From Chitinophagaceae bacterium UBA4412 (lineage in GTDB: Bacteria; Bacteroidota; Bacteroidia; Chitinophagales; Chitinophagaceae): a DNA stretch of 6,607 bases. Each line of letters starts with the position of its first letter. Position 1 is the stretch's first letter. The position numbers and the translations under genes are program-made. The notes under the pieces are model-generated. The model was not told where the DNA came from. It was given only the letters and a program-made list of their open reading frames with translations, and made no database searches. This document shows positions 1 through 6,607 of this stretch, in pieces. Location of the stretch: NCBI GenBank assembly GCA_002400445.1, contig DGQO01000284.1:1-6607 (forward strand), in the 5' to 3' direction.

Positions 1-1965
1 GCTAACCTTGAAGTGGGTATTGCACTAGCCGGGCCATTTGCCAGCTCCGTTTCTATACCTTACAGCAGTGCTACGCTTGCAACTACACCGGTATTTGTGC
101 GCATTGCAAACACTGCTCCTCTTGGTACGCTAAATGGTACGGTTACAGTATCGGGTGGTGGTGCAAGTACTCCTGCTGAAATTACCGTTGCCGGAGTTGT
201 TGTTTCTGCTGAACCCAACGTACAGGCTTCTAATGTGGTTATCTCTGCAGTACAGGAAACCAATTTTACCGTAAGCTTTACAAATGGCAACGGTGCTTCA
301 AGGTTGCTGGTGGTGCGCCAAACTGCTTCACCTGAAATAGCTCCTACTGATGGCACCATCTATACCGTTGGCACTAATACGGGTAATGGAAATACAGTTG
401 TTTATGTAGGCAATGGCAGTGGCCCTGTTTCTATAACTGGTCTTGTGCCAGGAACAGCCTACACCGTAAAAGCTTATGAATTCAATGGAAGTGGAGGCTC
501 GGAAAATTATAACCCAACGGATGCCACAGCTAATCCTGCTGTAGCTTCAACAATTGGTGCTACTCCAGTATTAGCACAAAATAAATTCGCTGGAGTAGCT
601 GTACCTCTCTATGGAGCTCTGGGTACTTCTACAAGATTACCGGTGATGTATTTTGCAACGGTGAGTGGCTTATCGCCCAATACAACATACAGGTACTATA
701 CACAAGCTGCTATCGCTAGTGACCTTGGCACCACTAATTCTGGAGCTGGTAACCCAATACTTATCGACTACACAGCAAACCCGGTAACTTATATTTATTC
801 AAGCGGACCAAGTCTTACAAGTGATAACAGCTATGGCAAGTTTACCACTAATGCATCCGGAACATTTACAGGTGCATTTGGTTATGTGAACACAGGTAAC
901 GCAAGGTTTACTGCTGGCAACATGATGATGCCCACAATTGTATTGGGTGAAGAAGGAACATTAATAAGTACCCAATACCGCTTTGCACTGGATAACACTG
1001 TTACCGTACTTTCTTATGGAACTACTGCCTCTGCTACAGAAGGTACCTTTATCAAAGGCGGCTCTTTTGCCACTGCAGGTAATGTGGCTGGGCTGTGGAG
1101 TTCCGTAGATGGTAACCTGGTAGCTGCCCGCCCTCTGGCGATGACGCTGATTGAAAATCCAACTTTTGCCGGTGCCCCATGGGCCGCAAGCTTCGTAACA
1201 GGCTATGACCAAACCGCCGGAAGCTGGAATACCATTATTCCAAACGTAAATGCCAATGGCGTAAGATTGATTCAACAATTTACGCTTGCAGGAAATGTAA
1301 TTGGATGCGATAGTGATGCAGACGGAACATGGCCTGACGGTGGTGCAAACACGGTAAATCCAAATGGTGGCACTACAGCAATTGTACTCACAAGCGGCGA
1401 TGCAGCTTTGGATGGAGGTTCTTGCTTTGGTATACTTCCTGTAAACATTTCCCGGTTTGCGGTGCAAAAGAGCGGAAGCCTTGCAAGGCTTACCTGGACT
1501 ACTGCACAGGAATTAAACAGCCGTGAATTTGTGATTGAAAGATCTGCCAATGGTTCAACATTCACCGCTATTGGCACTGTAGCAGCAGCTGGATTTAGCA
1601 GCACAGCAAGGAGCTATAATTTTGTAGATAATTCACCGGTAAAAGGAATGAACTTCTATCGCATCCGGATGGTAGACCTGGATCGCCGGTTTACTACTAC
1701 AGAAACTAAAACAGTTCTGTTTAGCGTAGATGCAGTGTTAATAACACCAAACCCCGCCAGTAGTTTTGCAAACATTTATCTGACCAAAAATGATAATAGT
1801 ATTACGCAGATATTTGTAACCGATGCAAATGGTAAAATGATTGAGCGCATCAAAACTGCTGACCAGATTTATCAACTCAATACCAGCCGCTATGCAAAAG
1901 GGCTTTACATCATTAAAGTGGTAGATGCAGGTATTTCATCTACACAACGCCTGATCGTGCAATAA
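1..1965 (+). CDS. Large secreted/surface protein with Ig/FN3-like modules and C-terminal T9SS type A sorting domain (5' partial)
   Basis: The frame is open from the first base of the window, so the gene starts to the left. 654 residues are visible before the TAA at 1963-1965. A GTG at 13 is only an internal valine. Modules, numbered from the window edge: about 1-69, the end of an Ig-like beta-sandwich (VRIANTAPLGTLNGTVTVSG), a type often repeated in Bacteroidota surface proteins; about 72-185, an FN3-like domain (FTNGNGASRLLVVR, ITGLVPGTAYTVKAYEFNG, SENY); about 190-476, a Gly/Thr/Asn-rich, probably beta-rich region I do not recognise, with two cysteines (436 and 475) near its end; about 479-574, a second FN3-like domain (LTWTTAQELNSREFVIERS, FYRIRMVDLD); 579-654, the sorting domain. 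Family knowledge says such proteins cross the outer membrane through T9SS after Sec export and are released or anchored at the surface. The signal peptide must lie upstream. No catalytic motif is visible, so ligand or enzymatic role is unknown. It is convergent with fhs. Confidence 0.9.
   Translation, partial: ANLEVGIALAGPFASSVSIPYSSATLATTPVFVRIANTAPLGTLNGTVTVSGGGASTPAEITVAGVVVSAEPNVQASNVVISAVQETNFTVSFTNGNGASRLLVVRQTASPEIAPTDGTIYTVGTNTGNGNTVVYVGNGSGPVSITGLVPGTAYTVKAYEFNGSGGSENYNPTDATANPAVASTIGATPVLAQNKFAGVAVPLYGALGTSTRLPVMYFATVSGLSPNTTYRYYTQAAIASDLGTTNSGAGNPILIDYTANPVTYIYSSGPSLTSDNSYGKFTTNASGTFTGAFGYVNTGNARFTAGNMMMPTIVLGEEGTLISTQYRFALDNTVTVLSYGTTASATEGTFIKGGSFATAGNVAGLWSSVDGNLVAARPLAMTLIENPTFAGAPWAASFVTGYDQTAGSWNTIIPNVNANGVRLIQQFTLAGNVIGCDSDADGTWPDGGANTVNPNGGTTAIVLTSGDAALDGGSCFGILPVNISRFAVQKSGSLARLTWTTAQELNSREFVIERSANGSTFTAIGTVAAAGFSSTARSYNFVDNSPVKGMNFYRIRMVDLDRRFTTTETKTVLFSVDAVLITPNPASSFANIYLTKNDNSITQIFVTDANGKMIERIKTADQIYQLNTSRYAKGLYIIKVVDAGISSTQRLIVQ
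1735..1962 (+). other. T9SS type A C-terminal sorting domain (protein domain within the CDS)
   Basis: The last 76 residues have the hallmarks of the type A (por-secretion) C-terminal domain: an opening ITPNPASSF motif followed by a hydrophobic strand (ANIYL), a central VTDANGKMIERI strand-turn-strand, the LNTSRYAKGLYIIKV segment matching the usual 'L-x-x-G-x-Y-x-x-x-V' element, and a final strand STQRLIVQ ending at the stop codon. In known systems this beta-fold is recognised by the T9SS translocon and removed by the PorU sortase. The domain is complete, so the 3' end of the gene is intact. Confidence 0.92.
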
Positions 1966-1987
1966 GAAAAAGGGCACATAGGTTCTT

Positions 1988-2021
1988 AAAAAAATCCCCG
2001 GCCATTTAGCCGGGGATTTTT
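1988..2021. terminator. Bidirectional intrinsic terminator between convergent genes
   Basis: There is a perfect 13-bp inverted repeat. The left arm AAAAATCCCCGGC (1990-2002) pairs with the right arm GCCGGGGATTTTT (2009-2021), leaving a 6-base loop CATTTA. The core is GC-rich. On the + strand the hairpin ends in five T's (2017-2021), 23 bases after the surface-protein stop. On the - strand it ends in seven T's (the A-run 1988-1994), about 65 bases after the fhs stop. The symmetry fits a single hairpin ending both transcripts, with the longer U-tract on the fhs side. Confidence 0.9.
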
Positions 2022-2085
2022 AATTACTAATCGCATCTGCTATATCTAAATCTTTAATGATTGAAGATCATCGGAAGTTTAATCA

Positions 2086-3762
2086 TTATGACAACCCAGT
2101 AATATTTCCGTCATCATCAATATCCATTTGCTCTGCCGCAGGATGGGCAGGCAAGCCAGGCATACGCATAATCTCACCCAGGATGGGAATGATGAAACCA
2201 GCACCAGAAGCAATTTCAAATTCACGAATATTAATCACAAAGTTCTCCGGGCGGCTAAGCATCTTTTCATCATCACTTAAACTCTTTGGCGTTTTTGCCA
2301 TACACACCGGCATATGATCAAAACCCAGTGTCTTTATTTGCTTAAGTGTTTGCTTTGCTTTTACGGAATACTCCACGCCCACTGCTCCATACATTTCTGT
2401 AGCAATTCTAAGAATCTTTTCTTCCATAGGTGTATTCCAGGAATAAAGCGGCTGAAATCTTGCTGGCTGCTCCTCAATTGTTCGTACAACCTCATTAGCT
2501 AAATCTACAGACCCTTTTCCGCCCTCTGCAAATGCATTGGATACAATAGCTTTTACACCGAGCTTTGCACAATATTCCACTACGGCTTGCATTTCTTCAT
2601 CACTATCTGCAGGAAATGCGTTGATGGCCACCACGGGCTGTATACCATATTTCAAAATATTCTCGATATGCTTTCCCAGGTTTGGAAGCCCTTGTAAAAC
2701 AGCAGCAATGCTGGGAAATTTTATAGCCTCTTTGTTCAATCCGCCATGATGCCGCAGCGCCCGAATGGTAGCAACCAACACTACAGCAGATGGCTTTAGA
2801 CCGCCAGCCATGCAGGTGATATTAAAAAATTTCTCTGCACCCAAATCTGCAGCAAAGCCAGCCTCTGTAACCACATAGTCTGATAAAGACAATGCCATTT
2901 TAGTAGCAATGATGGAGTTGCTACCATGTGCGATAGATGCAAAGGGGCCTCCGTGCAACAAGGCCGGAGTACCTTCGAGCGTTTGTACAAGGTTTGGCTT
3001 AATGGCTTCTTTGAGTAGCACCGCCATGGCGCCTACAGCTTTTAAATCTCTTGCAAAAACAGGTTGACCATCGTAGGTGCTACCCACGTAAATGTTGGCT
3101 AGCCTTTTCTTTAAATCAGCAAAATCTTTTGCCAGGCAAAGAATGGCCATAATTTCTGAAGCAGGTGTAATATTAAATCCATCCTGCCTTGGCACACCAT
3201 TATTTGCGCCACCAAGACCTACGATAATATTACGCAACGCACGATCATTCATATCCATCACCCGTTTCCAGGTTACCGTTCTTGCATCGAGATGCAATAA
3301 ATTTTTATGCTGCAGTTGGTTGTCAATAAGGGCAGACAATAAATTATTAGCTCTTTCTACTGCAACAAAATCTCCTGTAAAATGCAGGTTTATTTCATCC
3401 ATTGGAATCACTTGGGCATAACCTCCCCCTGCTGCGCCTCCTTTCATGCCAAACACCGGACCTAAAGAGGGTTCACGTAATGCTGCCATTGCATTTCTGC
3501 CCAGGCTATTTAAGCCATCCGCCAGACCAATACTCATCGTCGTTTTTCCTTCCCCTGCGGGTGTGGGTGTAATAGCCGTCATCAGAATGAGATGATGCTG
3601 TTTAATCTTTTTCTCGCTAATTAAGGAAAGGGGCAGCTTAGCTTTATATTTTCCGTAAAACTCAACGAGGTCTTCTTCAATATTAAGTTTTGCAGCAATG
3701 GCTTTGATGGGTTGTATAGCTGCCGATTGGGCTATAGCTATGTCAGATGGAAAAGTGAGCAT
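2086..3762 (-). CDS. fhs: Formate--tetrahydrofolate ligase (10-formyl-THF synthetase)
   Basis: This cytoplasmic enzyme joins formate to tetrahydrofolate using ATP (products 10-formyl-THF, ADP and phosphate). It supplies formyl groups for purine synthesis and initiator tRNA formylation. Numbered from the start chosen here (558 residues), the visible motifs are: the ATP loop TPAGEGKTT (67-75, Lys73), REPSLGP (96-102), the family signature GMKGGAAGGGY (105-115), the second signature VATIRALRHHGG (330-341), NAFPADS (381-387) and AEGGKG (412-417), then a conserved tail GFIIPILGEIMRMPGLP. All regions of the family are present with no frameshift. The frame runs on to an ATG at 3843 (585 residues), with another ATG at 3780. 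I chose 3762 because the protein then begins MLTFPSDIAIAQ, close to the usual family N-terminus (PSDIEIAQ) and to the usual length of about 555-560. No start has a clear Shine-Dalgarno sequence. It lies downstream of the exonuclease gene on the same strand, with no terminator between, and ends before the shared hairpin. Confidence 0.96.
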   Translation of the reverse strand: MLTFPSDIAIAQSAAIQPIKAIAAKLNIEEDLVEFYGKYKAKLPLSLISEKKIKQHHLILMTAITPTPAGEGKTTMSIGLADGLNSLGRNAMAALREPSLGPVFGMKGGAAGGGYAQVIPMDEINLHFTGDFVAVERANNLLSALIDNQLQHKNLLHLDARTVTWKRVMDMNDRALRNIIVGLGGANNGVPRQDGFNITPASEIMAILCLAKDFADLKKRLANIYVGSTYDGQPVFARDLKAVGAMAVLLKEAIKPNLVQTLEGTPALLHGGPFASIAHGSNSIIATKMALSLSDYVVTEAGFAADLGAEKFFNITCMAGGLKPSAVVLVATIRALRHHGGLNKEAIKFPSIAAVLQGLPNLGKHIENILKYGIQPVVAINAFPADSDEEMQAVVEYCAKLGVKAIVSNAFAEGGKGSVDLANEVVRTIEEQPARFQPLYSWNTPMEEKILRIATEMYGAVGVEYSVKAKQTLKQIKTLGFDHMPVCMAKTPKSLSDDEKMLSRPENFVINIREFEIASGAGFIIPILGEIMRMPGLPAHPAAEQMDIDDDGNITGLS

Positions 3763-3920
3763 ACAATCGAATTTTGGCATCCAATCTATGCAGTTTTCGA
3801 ATAGCCGAAAATGAGCAAAGTCAATTGCTTTGCATATTCGCATCAGTGATGGGGAAAGAAATTAATCATGTAAGCCCGCTGTCCTTGGTTATCTTGGTCT
3901 ACTATTGAACGGATGAATAA

Positions 3921-4673
3921 TCACCCTATCATATCCACCTCCACTATATCAATATCTTCCGGTGGAACAACAGGCATATTTTTCAAGCGGAGAAAAATAT
4001 TGCCGGTGGTGATTACGTCTTTCTGGCAATACACAGCAATCCTGCGCAGTGCGGCTTTTCTTTCGTATACGTTTCCACCCCAGTATAATGGCCCCACCAT
4101 ACTTCCATCAATATCATCTTTAGGTGAGGGTACGCCAAGTGCGGCTGCCAGTAATTTAAGGGATGTAAAATTTTTATAATCACCAAAGCGCCAGTATTGG
4201 AAAGTATCTACAATATTCGTTTCCCAGGGTTTCATATTTTGAAAATCAAGATACCGGGGAATAGGCAAATGGTTAATCACCAATCGGCGACAGATAAAAG
4301 GAATATCAAATTCTTTGATATTGTGGCCAGCAAAGCACCAACGGCTGTTATGACTTTCAATCTTGTTCAGCGTTGTTATAAGGGCAGTGAGAATCTTAGC
4401 TTCATCATGGCCATAAAAAGATTTTACCCGCATCTTGAGGTTTTGCTCTTTATTAAAATACGCCATGCTTACACAAATAATTTTTGCAAACTCTGCCATA
4501 ACTCCTGCACGCATCCCATAGAATTCTCCAGCCTCCATACCTTCGGGTAAACTAAATTTTACCTTATCGGCCCACAGCAGTTTCCATTCTTCCGGGAGAT
4601 CATCATAATCGGGTGCTACGGAAGCGGTTTCAATATCAATAATGATTAAGTCTTCAGGCCTGGTTTGTTGCAT
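3921..4673 (-). CDS. Stand-alone DEDDy 3'-5' exonuclease related to the PolB exonuclease domain
   Basis: This 250-residue protein is predicted to degrade DNA from the 3' end in the cytoplasm. It has the exonuclease fold but no polymerase region. The DEDDy residues can be placed: Exo I is IIDIET with Asp13 and Glu15; Exo II is AGHNIKEFDIPF with Asp123; Exo III is YCQKD with Tyr215 and Asp219 in the Y-x3-D spacing. The segments FGDYKNFTSLKLLAAALG and PSPKDDIDGSMVG between Exo II and Exo III are typical of the Bacteroidota members of this family (predicted PolB-like 3'-5' exonuclease, Pfam DNA_pol_B_exo2-like). Length matches a free-standing domain. The C-terminus is acidic (PPEDIDIVEVD). The ATG at 4673 is the natural start, with an A/T-rich upstream and no clear Shine-Dalgarno sequence, and lies 48 bases beyond the fusA terminator. 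fhs follows on the same strand 77-158 bases later, depending on its start. The biological role (repair or replication fidelity) is inferred only from the fold. Confidence 0.88.
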   Translation of the reverse strand: MQQTRPEDLIIIDIETASVAPDYDDLPEEWKLLWADKVKFSLPEGMEAGEFYGMRAGVMAEFAKIICVSMAYFNKEQNLKMRVKSFYGHDEAKILTALITTLNKIESHNSRWCFAGHNIKEFDIPFICRRLVINHLPIPRYLDFQNMKPWETNIVDTFQYWRFGDYKNFTSLKLLAAALGVPSPKDDIDGSMVGPLYWGGNVYERKAALRRIAVYCQKDVITTGNIFLRLKNMPVVPPEDIDIVEVDMIG

Positions 4674-4721
4674 GGCAATTAATTTTTAATCAAAATACAA
4701 ATTTCTTTTACGTGCGGGCAT

Positions 4722-4756
4722 AAAAAGATCCCAGCTCTTTTTACAGAGCTGGGATC
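4722..4756 (-). terminator. Intrinsic terminator of fusA
   Basis: There is a perfect 12-bp inverted repeat. GATCCCAGCTCT (4727-4738) pairs with AGAGCTGGGATC (4745-4756) around a 6-base loop. Read on the minus strand, the hairpin is followed at once by five T's (the A-run 4722-4726), the classical Rho-independent layout. It lies about 48 bases past the fusA stop and about 48 bases before the exonuclease start. On the plus strand there is no T-run after the hairpin, so it is oriented for fusA. Confidence 0.9.
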
Positions 4757-4804
4757 AAATTGTATTGTAATTATGCTAAAAATATAAAGTCTCTCTGCTT
4801 ATAT

Positions 4805-6607
4805 TTAGTCTTCTATTTTCAACTTACCCTTAGCTTTTGCCATCACTTCCTCAGCAATATTATTAGGTGCCGGGGAGTAATGACTGAACTCCATGGTAGA
4901 TGTTGCACGACCAGAAGACAGTGAGCGCAATTGCGTAACATAGCCAAACATTTCACTCAGCGGAACTTTAGCCTTAATTACCTGCACACCGTGTTTGCTA
5001 TCCATACCTTCCAGCATACCACGACGACGGTTAAGATCACCTGTTACGTCACCCATGTATTGATCAGGAGTAAGTACTTCCACTTTCATGATGGGCTCCA
5101 GCAGTACTGGCTTTGCTTTCCTGCCTGCTTCCCGGTATCCTTGCTTTGCACAAAGTTCAAAACTCATTGCATCGGAATCCACCTGGTGGAAGCTTCCGTC
5201 TCTCACGGTTACTTTCATGCTTACCATGGGGTAGCCTGCGAGTACGCCTGTGGTCATAGCCGTTTCAAATCCTTTTTGAATAGCTGGTACAAATTCTTTT
5301 GGAATAGAACCACCAAACAAAGCATTTACAAACTGGAAGTTTGATTTGCCTTCTGCGAGGAACTCCTCATCGGCAGGACCGAGATCAAAAATGATATCGG
5401 CAAATTTACCTCTACCACCCGTTTGCTTTTTGAGGGTTTCCCTATGTTGGATAGTGTTATGAAATGCCTCTTTGTAAGCCACCTGTGGCGCACCCTGGTT
5501 AATTTCCACTTTAAATTCCCGGCGCATCCGGTCTATAATAATTTCAAGGTGTAATTCACCCATACCACTCAGGATGGTTTGAGAAGTTTCTTCATCAGTT
5601 TTTACCCGAAGCGTAGGATCTTCTTCTACAAGCTTAGCGATAGCCATGCCCATTTTATCCACGTCAGCCTGTGTTTTAGGTTCAATAGCGATGGAGATAA
5701 CCGGCTCAGGAAATGTCATTGCTTCCAGTACGATCGGATGGTTTTCGTCGCATAAAGTATCTCCGGTTTTAATGTCCTTGAAACCTACGCCTGCTCCTAT
5801 ATCACCAGCCTCAATACAATCAATTGGGTTTTGCTTGTTGGCATGCATTTGCATGATACGGCTGATCCGTTCCTTTTTGCCTGTGCGGGTATTGAGAACG
5901 TAAGAACCAGCATCAAGGTGTCCACTGTAAGCCCGGAAGAATGCCAGGCGTCCTACGAATGGATCTGTCATAATTTTAAATGCCAAGGCAGAAAATGGCT
6001 CCTTCACATCAGCATGGCGCAATAGCTCTGCACCGGTGTTTGGATCTATACCCTTGATAGCCTCAATGTCAAGCGGGCCGGGCAGGTAACGGCAAATAGC
6101 ATCCAATGCTGTTTGCACTCCTTTATTTTTGAAGGAAGAACCGCACATCATTGGAATAATAGAAATATCTATTACCGCCTTGCGGATGGCTTCATGCATT
6201 TCTGCCTCGGTGATACTGGCGGGATCATCAAAAAATTTCTCCAGTAACTTATCGTCATATTCAGCTACTGCTTCTACAAGGTGTTGCCTCCATTCATTCA
6301 CATCATCCAGCATATCAGCTGGGATGGGAACTTCACTATAAGTCATACCCTGGGATGCATCATCCCAGATCATCGCCTTCATCGTAATAAGATCCACTAC
6401 ACCTTTAAAGGTATCTTCTGCGCCGATAGGCAATTGAAGAGGAACCGCCTTGGCACCCAGCATTTCTTTCACCTGCTTTACCACGTTCAGAAAATCTGCA
6501 CCGGAACGATCCATTTTATTCACAAAGCCAATACGGGGAACCCTGTATTTATTAGCCTGGCGCCAAACTGTTTCACTCTGAGGCTCTACACCAGATACCG
6601 CACAAAA
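4805..6607 (-). CDS. fusA: Translation elongation factor G (N-terminus beyond the right edge)
   Basis: EF-G is the GTPase that moves tRNAs and mRNA through the ribosome and helps recycle ribosomes. The frame is open through base 6607, giving 600 visible residues. A GTG at 6523 is an internal valine in FVNKMDR. EF-Gs are about 700 residues, so roughly 100 residues carrying the P-loop, switch I and switch II lie outside. Visible, numbered from the right edge: the end of the G domain with [19 protein letters not shown], the G4 motif NKMD (30-33) and the G5 region [11 protein letters not shown] (155-165); domain II (about 204-298); domain III with [11 protein letters not shown] (346-356); domain IV with GGRGKFADI (397-405) and the tip loop [14 protein letters not shown] (470-483), whose histidine matches the decoding-centre histidine of E. 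coli EF-G; domain V with [19 protein letters not shown] and [18 protein letters not shown]. All look canonical. It ends in LKIED and TAA, then its own terminator. It could be one of several EF-G paralogues, but the visible motifs favour the main housekeeping copy. Confidence 0.97.
   Translation of the reverse strand, partial: FCAVSGVEPQSETVWRQANKYRVPRIGFVNKMDRSGADFLNVVKQVKEMLGAKAVPLQLPIGAEDTFKGVVDLITMKAMIWDDASQGMTYSEVPIPADMLDDVNEWRQHLVEAVAEYDDKLLEKFFDDPASITEAEMHEAIRKAVIDISIIPMMCGSSFKNKGVQTALDAICRYLPGPLDIEAIKGIDPNTGAELLRHADVKEPFSALAFKIMTDPFVGRLAFFRAYSGHLDAGSYVLNTRTGKKERISRIMQMHANKQNPIDCIEAGDIGAGVGFKDIKTGDTLCDENHPIVLEAMTFPEPVISIAIEPKTQADVDKMGMAIAKLVEEDPTLRVKTDEETSQTILSGMGELHLEIIIDRMRREFKVEINQGAPQVAYKEAFHNTIQHRETLKKQTGGRGKFADIIFDLGPADEEFLAEGKSNFQFVNALFGGSIPKEFVPAIQKGFETAMTTGVLAGYPMVSMKVTVRDGSFHQVDSDAMSFELCAKQGYREAGRKAKPVLLEPIMKVEVLTPDQYMGDVTGDLNRRRGMLEGMDSKHGVQVIKAKVPLSEMFGYVTQLRSLSSGRATSTMEFSHYSPAPNNIAEEVMAKAKGKLKIED

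Noticed and set aside
961..1467. A 168-codon open frame on the minus strand opposite the surface-protein gene.
   Set aside because: It lies wholly within a confidently coding region, has an implausible Cys- and Ser-rich composition with no recognisable motif, and is typical of antisense frames opposite Gly/Thr/Asn-rich genes.
2055..2088. An 8-bp inverted repeat (TAATGATT / AATCATTA) overlapping the fhs stop codon.
   Set aside because: It is AT-only apart from one pair, has an 18-base loop and no T-run, and the strong hairpin just beyond explains termination.
3798..3824. An E. coli-like promoter for fhs on the minus strand (TTGACT, then TATTCG after 15 bases).
   Set aside because: The spacing is short and the -10 box poor, and the main sigma factor of Bacteroidota recognises a different pattern (TTTG and TAnnTTTG).
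3844..3920. A terminator or riboswitch between the exonuclease gene and fhs.
   Set aside because: There is no GC-rich hairpin with a T-run and no recognisable conserved RNA core. Only a weak near-repeat (CCAAGATAACCAAGG on the minus strand) is present.
4691..4701. A TATTTTG / TTTG stretch upstream of the exonuclease, resembling the Bacteroidota -7 box TAnnTTTG.
   Set aside because: Neither copy fits the eight-base pattern, and no -33 box is visible at the right distance. AT-rich chance matches are likely here.
4931..5344. A 137-codon plus-strand open frame inside fusA, and shorter ones inside fhs and the exonuclease gene.
   Set aside because: They are antisense to highly conserved genes, have no motif or credible start context, and are best read as shadow frames.

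Overview
The window looks like chromosomal DNA from a member of the Bacteroidota, most likely the Chitinophagaceae/Sphingobacteriia side. The evidence is a canonical C-terminal type IX secretion (T9SS) sorting domain behind Bacteroidota-style Ig/FN3 modules, a Bacteroidota-type stand-alone PolB-like 3'-5' exonuclease, gene starts with no clear Shine-Dalgarno sequence, and moderate GC. The family-level placement is inferred from protein style and was not computed.

Layout. Positions 1-1965 (+) hold the C-terminal 654 residues of a large secreted or surface protein whose start lies to the left of the window. It faces three minus-strand genes. In their direction of transcription, right to left, these are: the C-terminal 600 residues of translation elongation factor G (fusA, start beyond the right edge) at 4805-6607; a 250-residue DEDDy 3'-5' exonuclease at 3921-4673; and formate--tetrahydrofolate ligase (fhs) at 2086-3762, or to 3843 if the longer start is used. 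A strong hairpin terminator at 4722-4756 closes fusA. A symmetrical hairpin with runs on both sides (1988-2021) lies between the convergent surface-protein and fhs genes and can serve both.

How the genes relate. fusA acts in ribosomal translocation, and fhs makes 10-formyl-tetrahydrofolate, which feeds purine synthesis and Met-tRNA formylation. The exonuclease is a presumed DNA-maintenance enzyme. The exonuclease and fhs genes are codirectional without a terminator between them and may share a transcript. fusA is separated from them by its own terminator. The surface protein is unrelated.

No stretch over 300 bases is without a gene. I see no RNA gene, mobile element, CRISPR array or long repeat. 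I found no convincing undescribed system: the window reads as ordinary housekeeping genes beside the end of an accessory surface protein. The points most worth a second look are the uncharacterised middle module of the secreted protein, the fhs start site, a possible W-to-F change in the fhs folate site, and a fusA that ends in a terminator instead of running into ribosomal protein genes.
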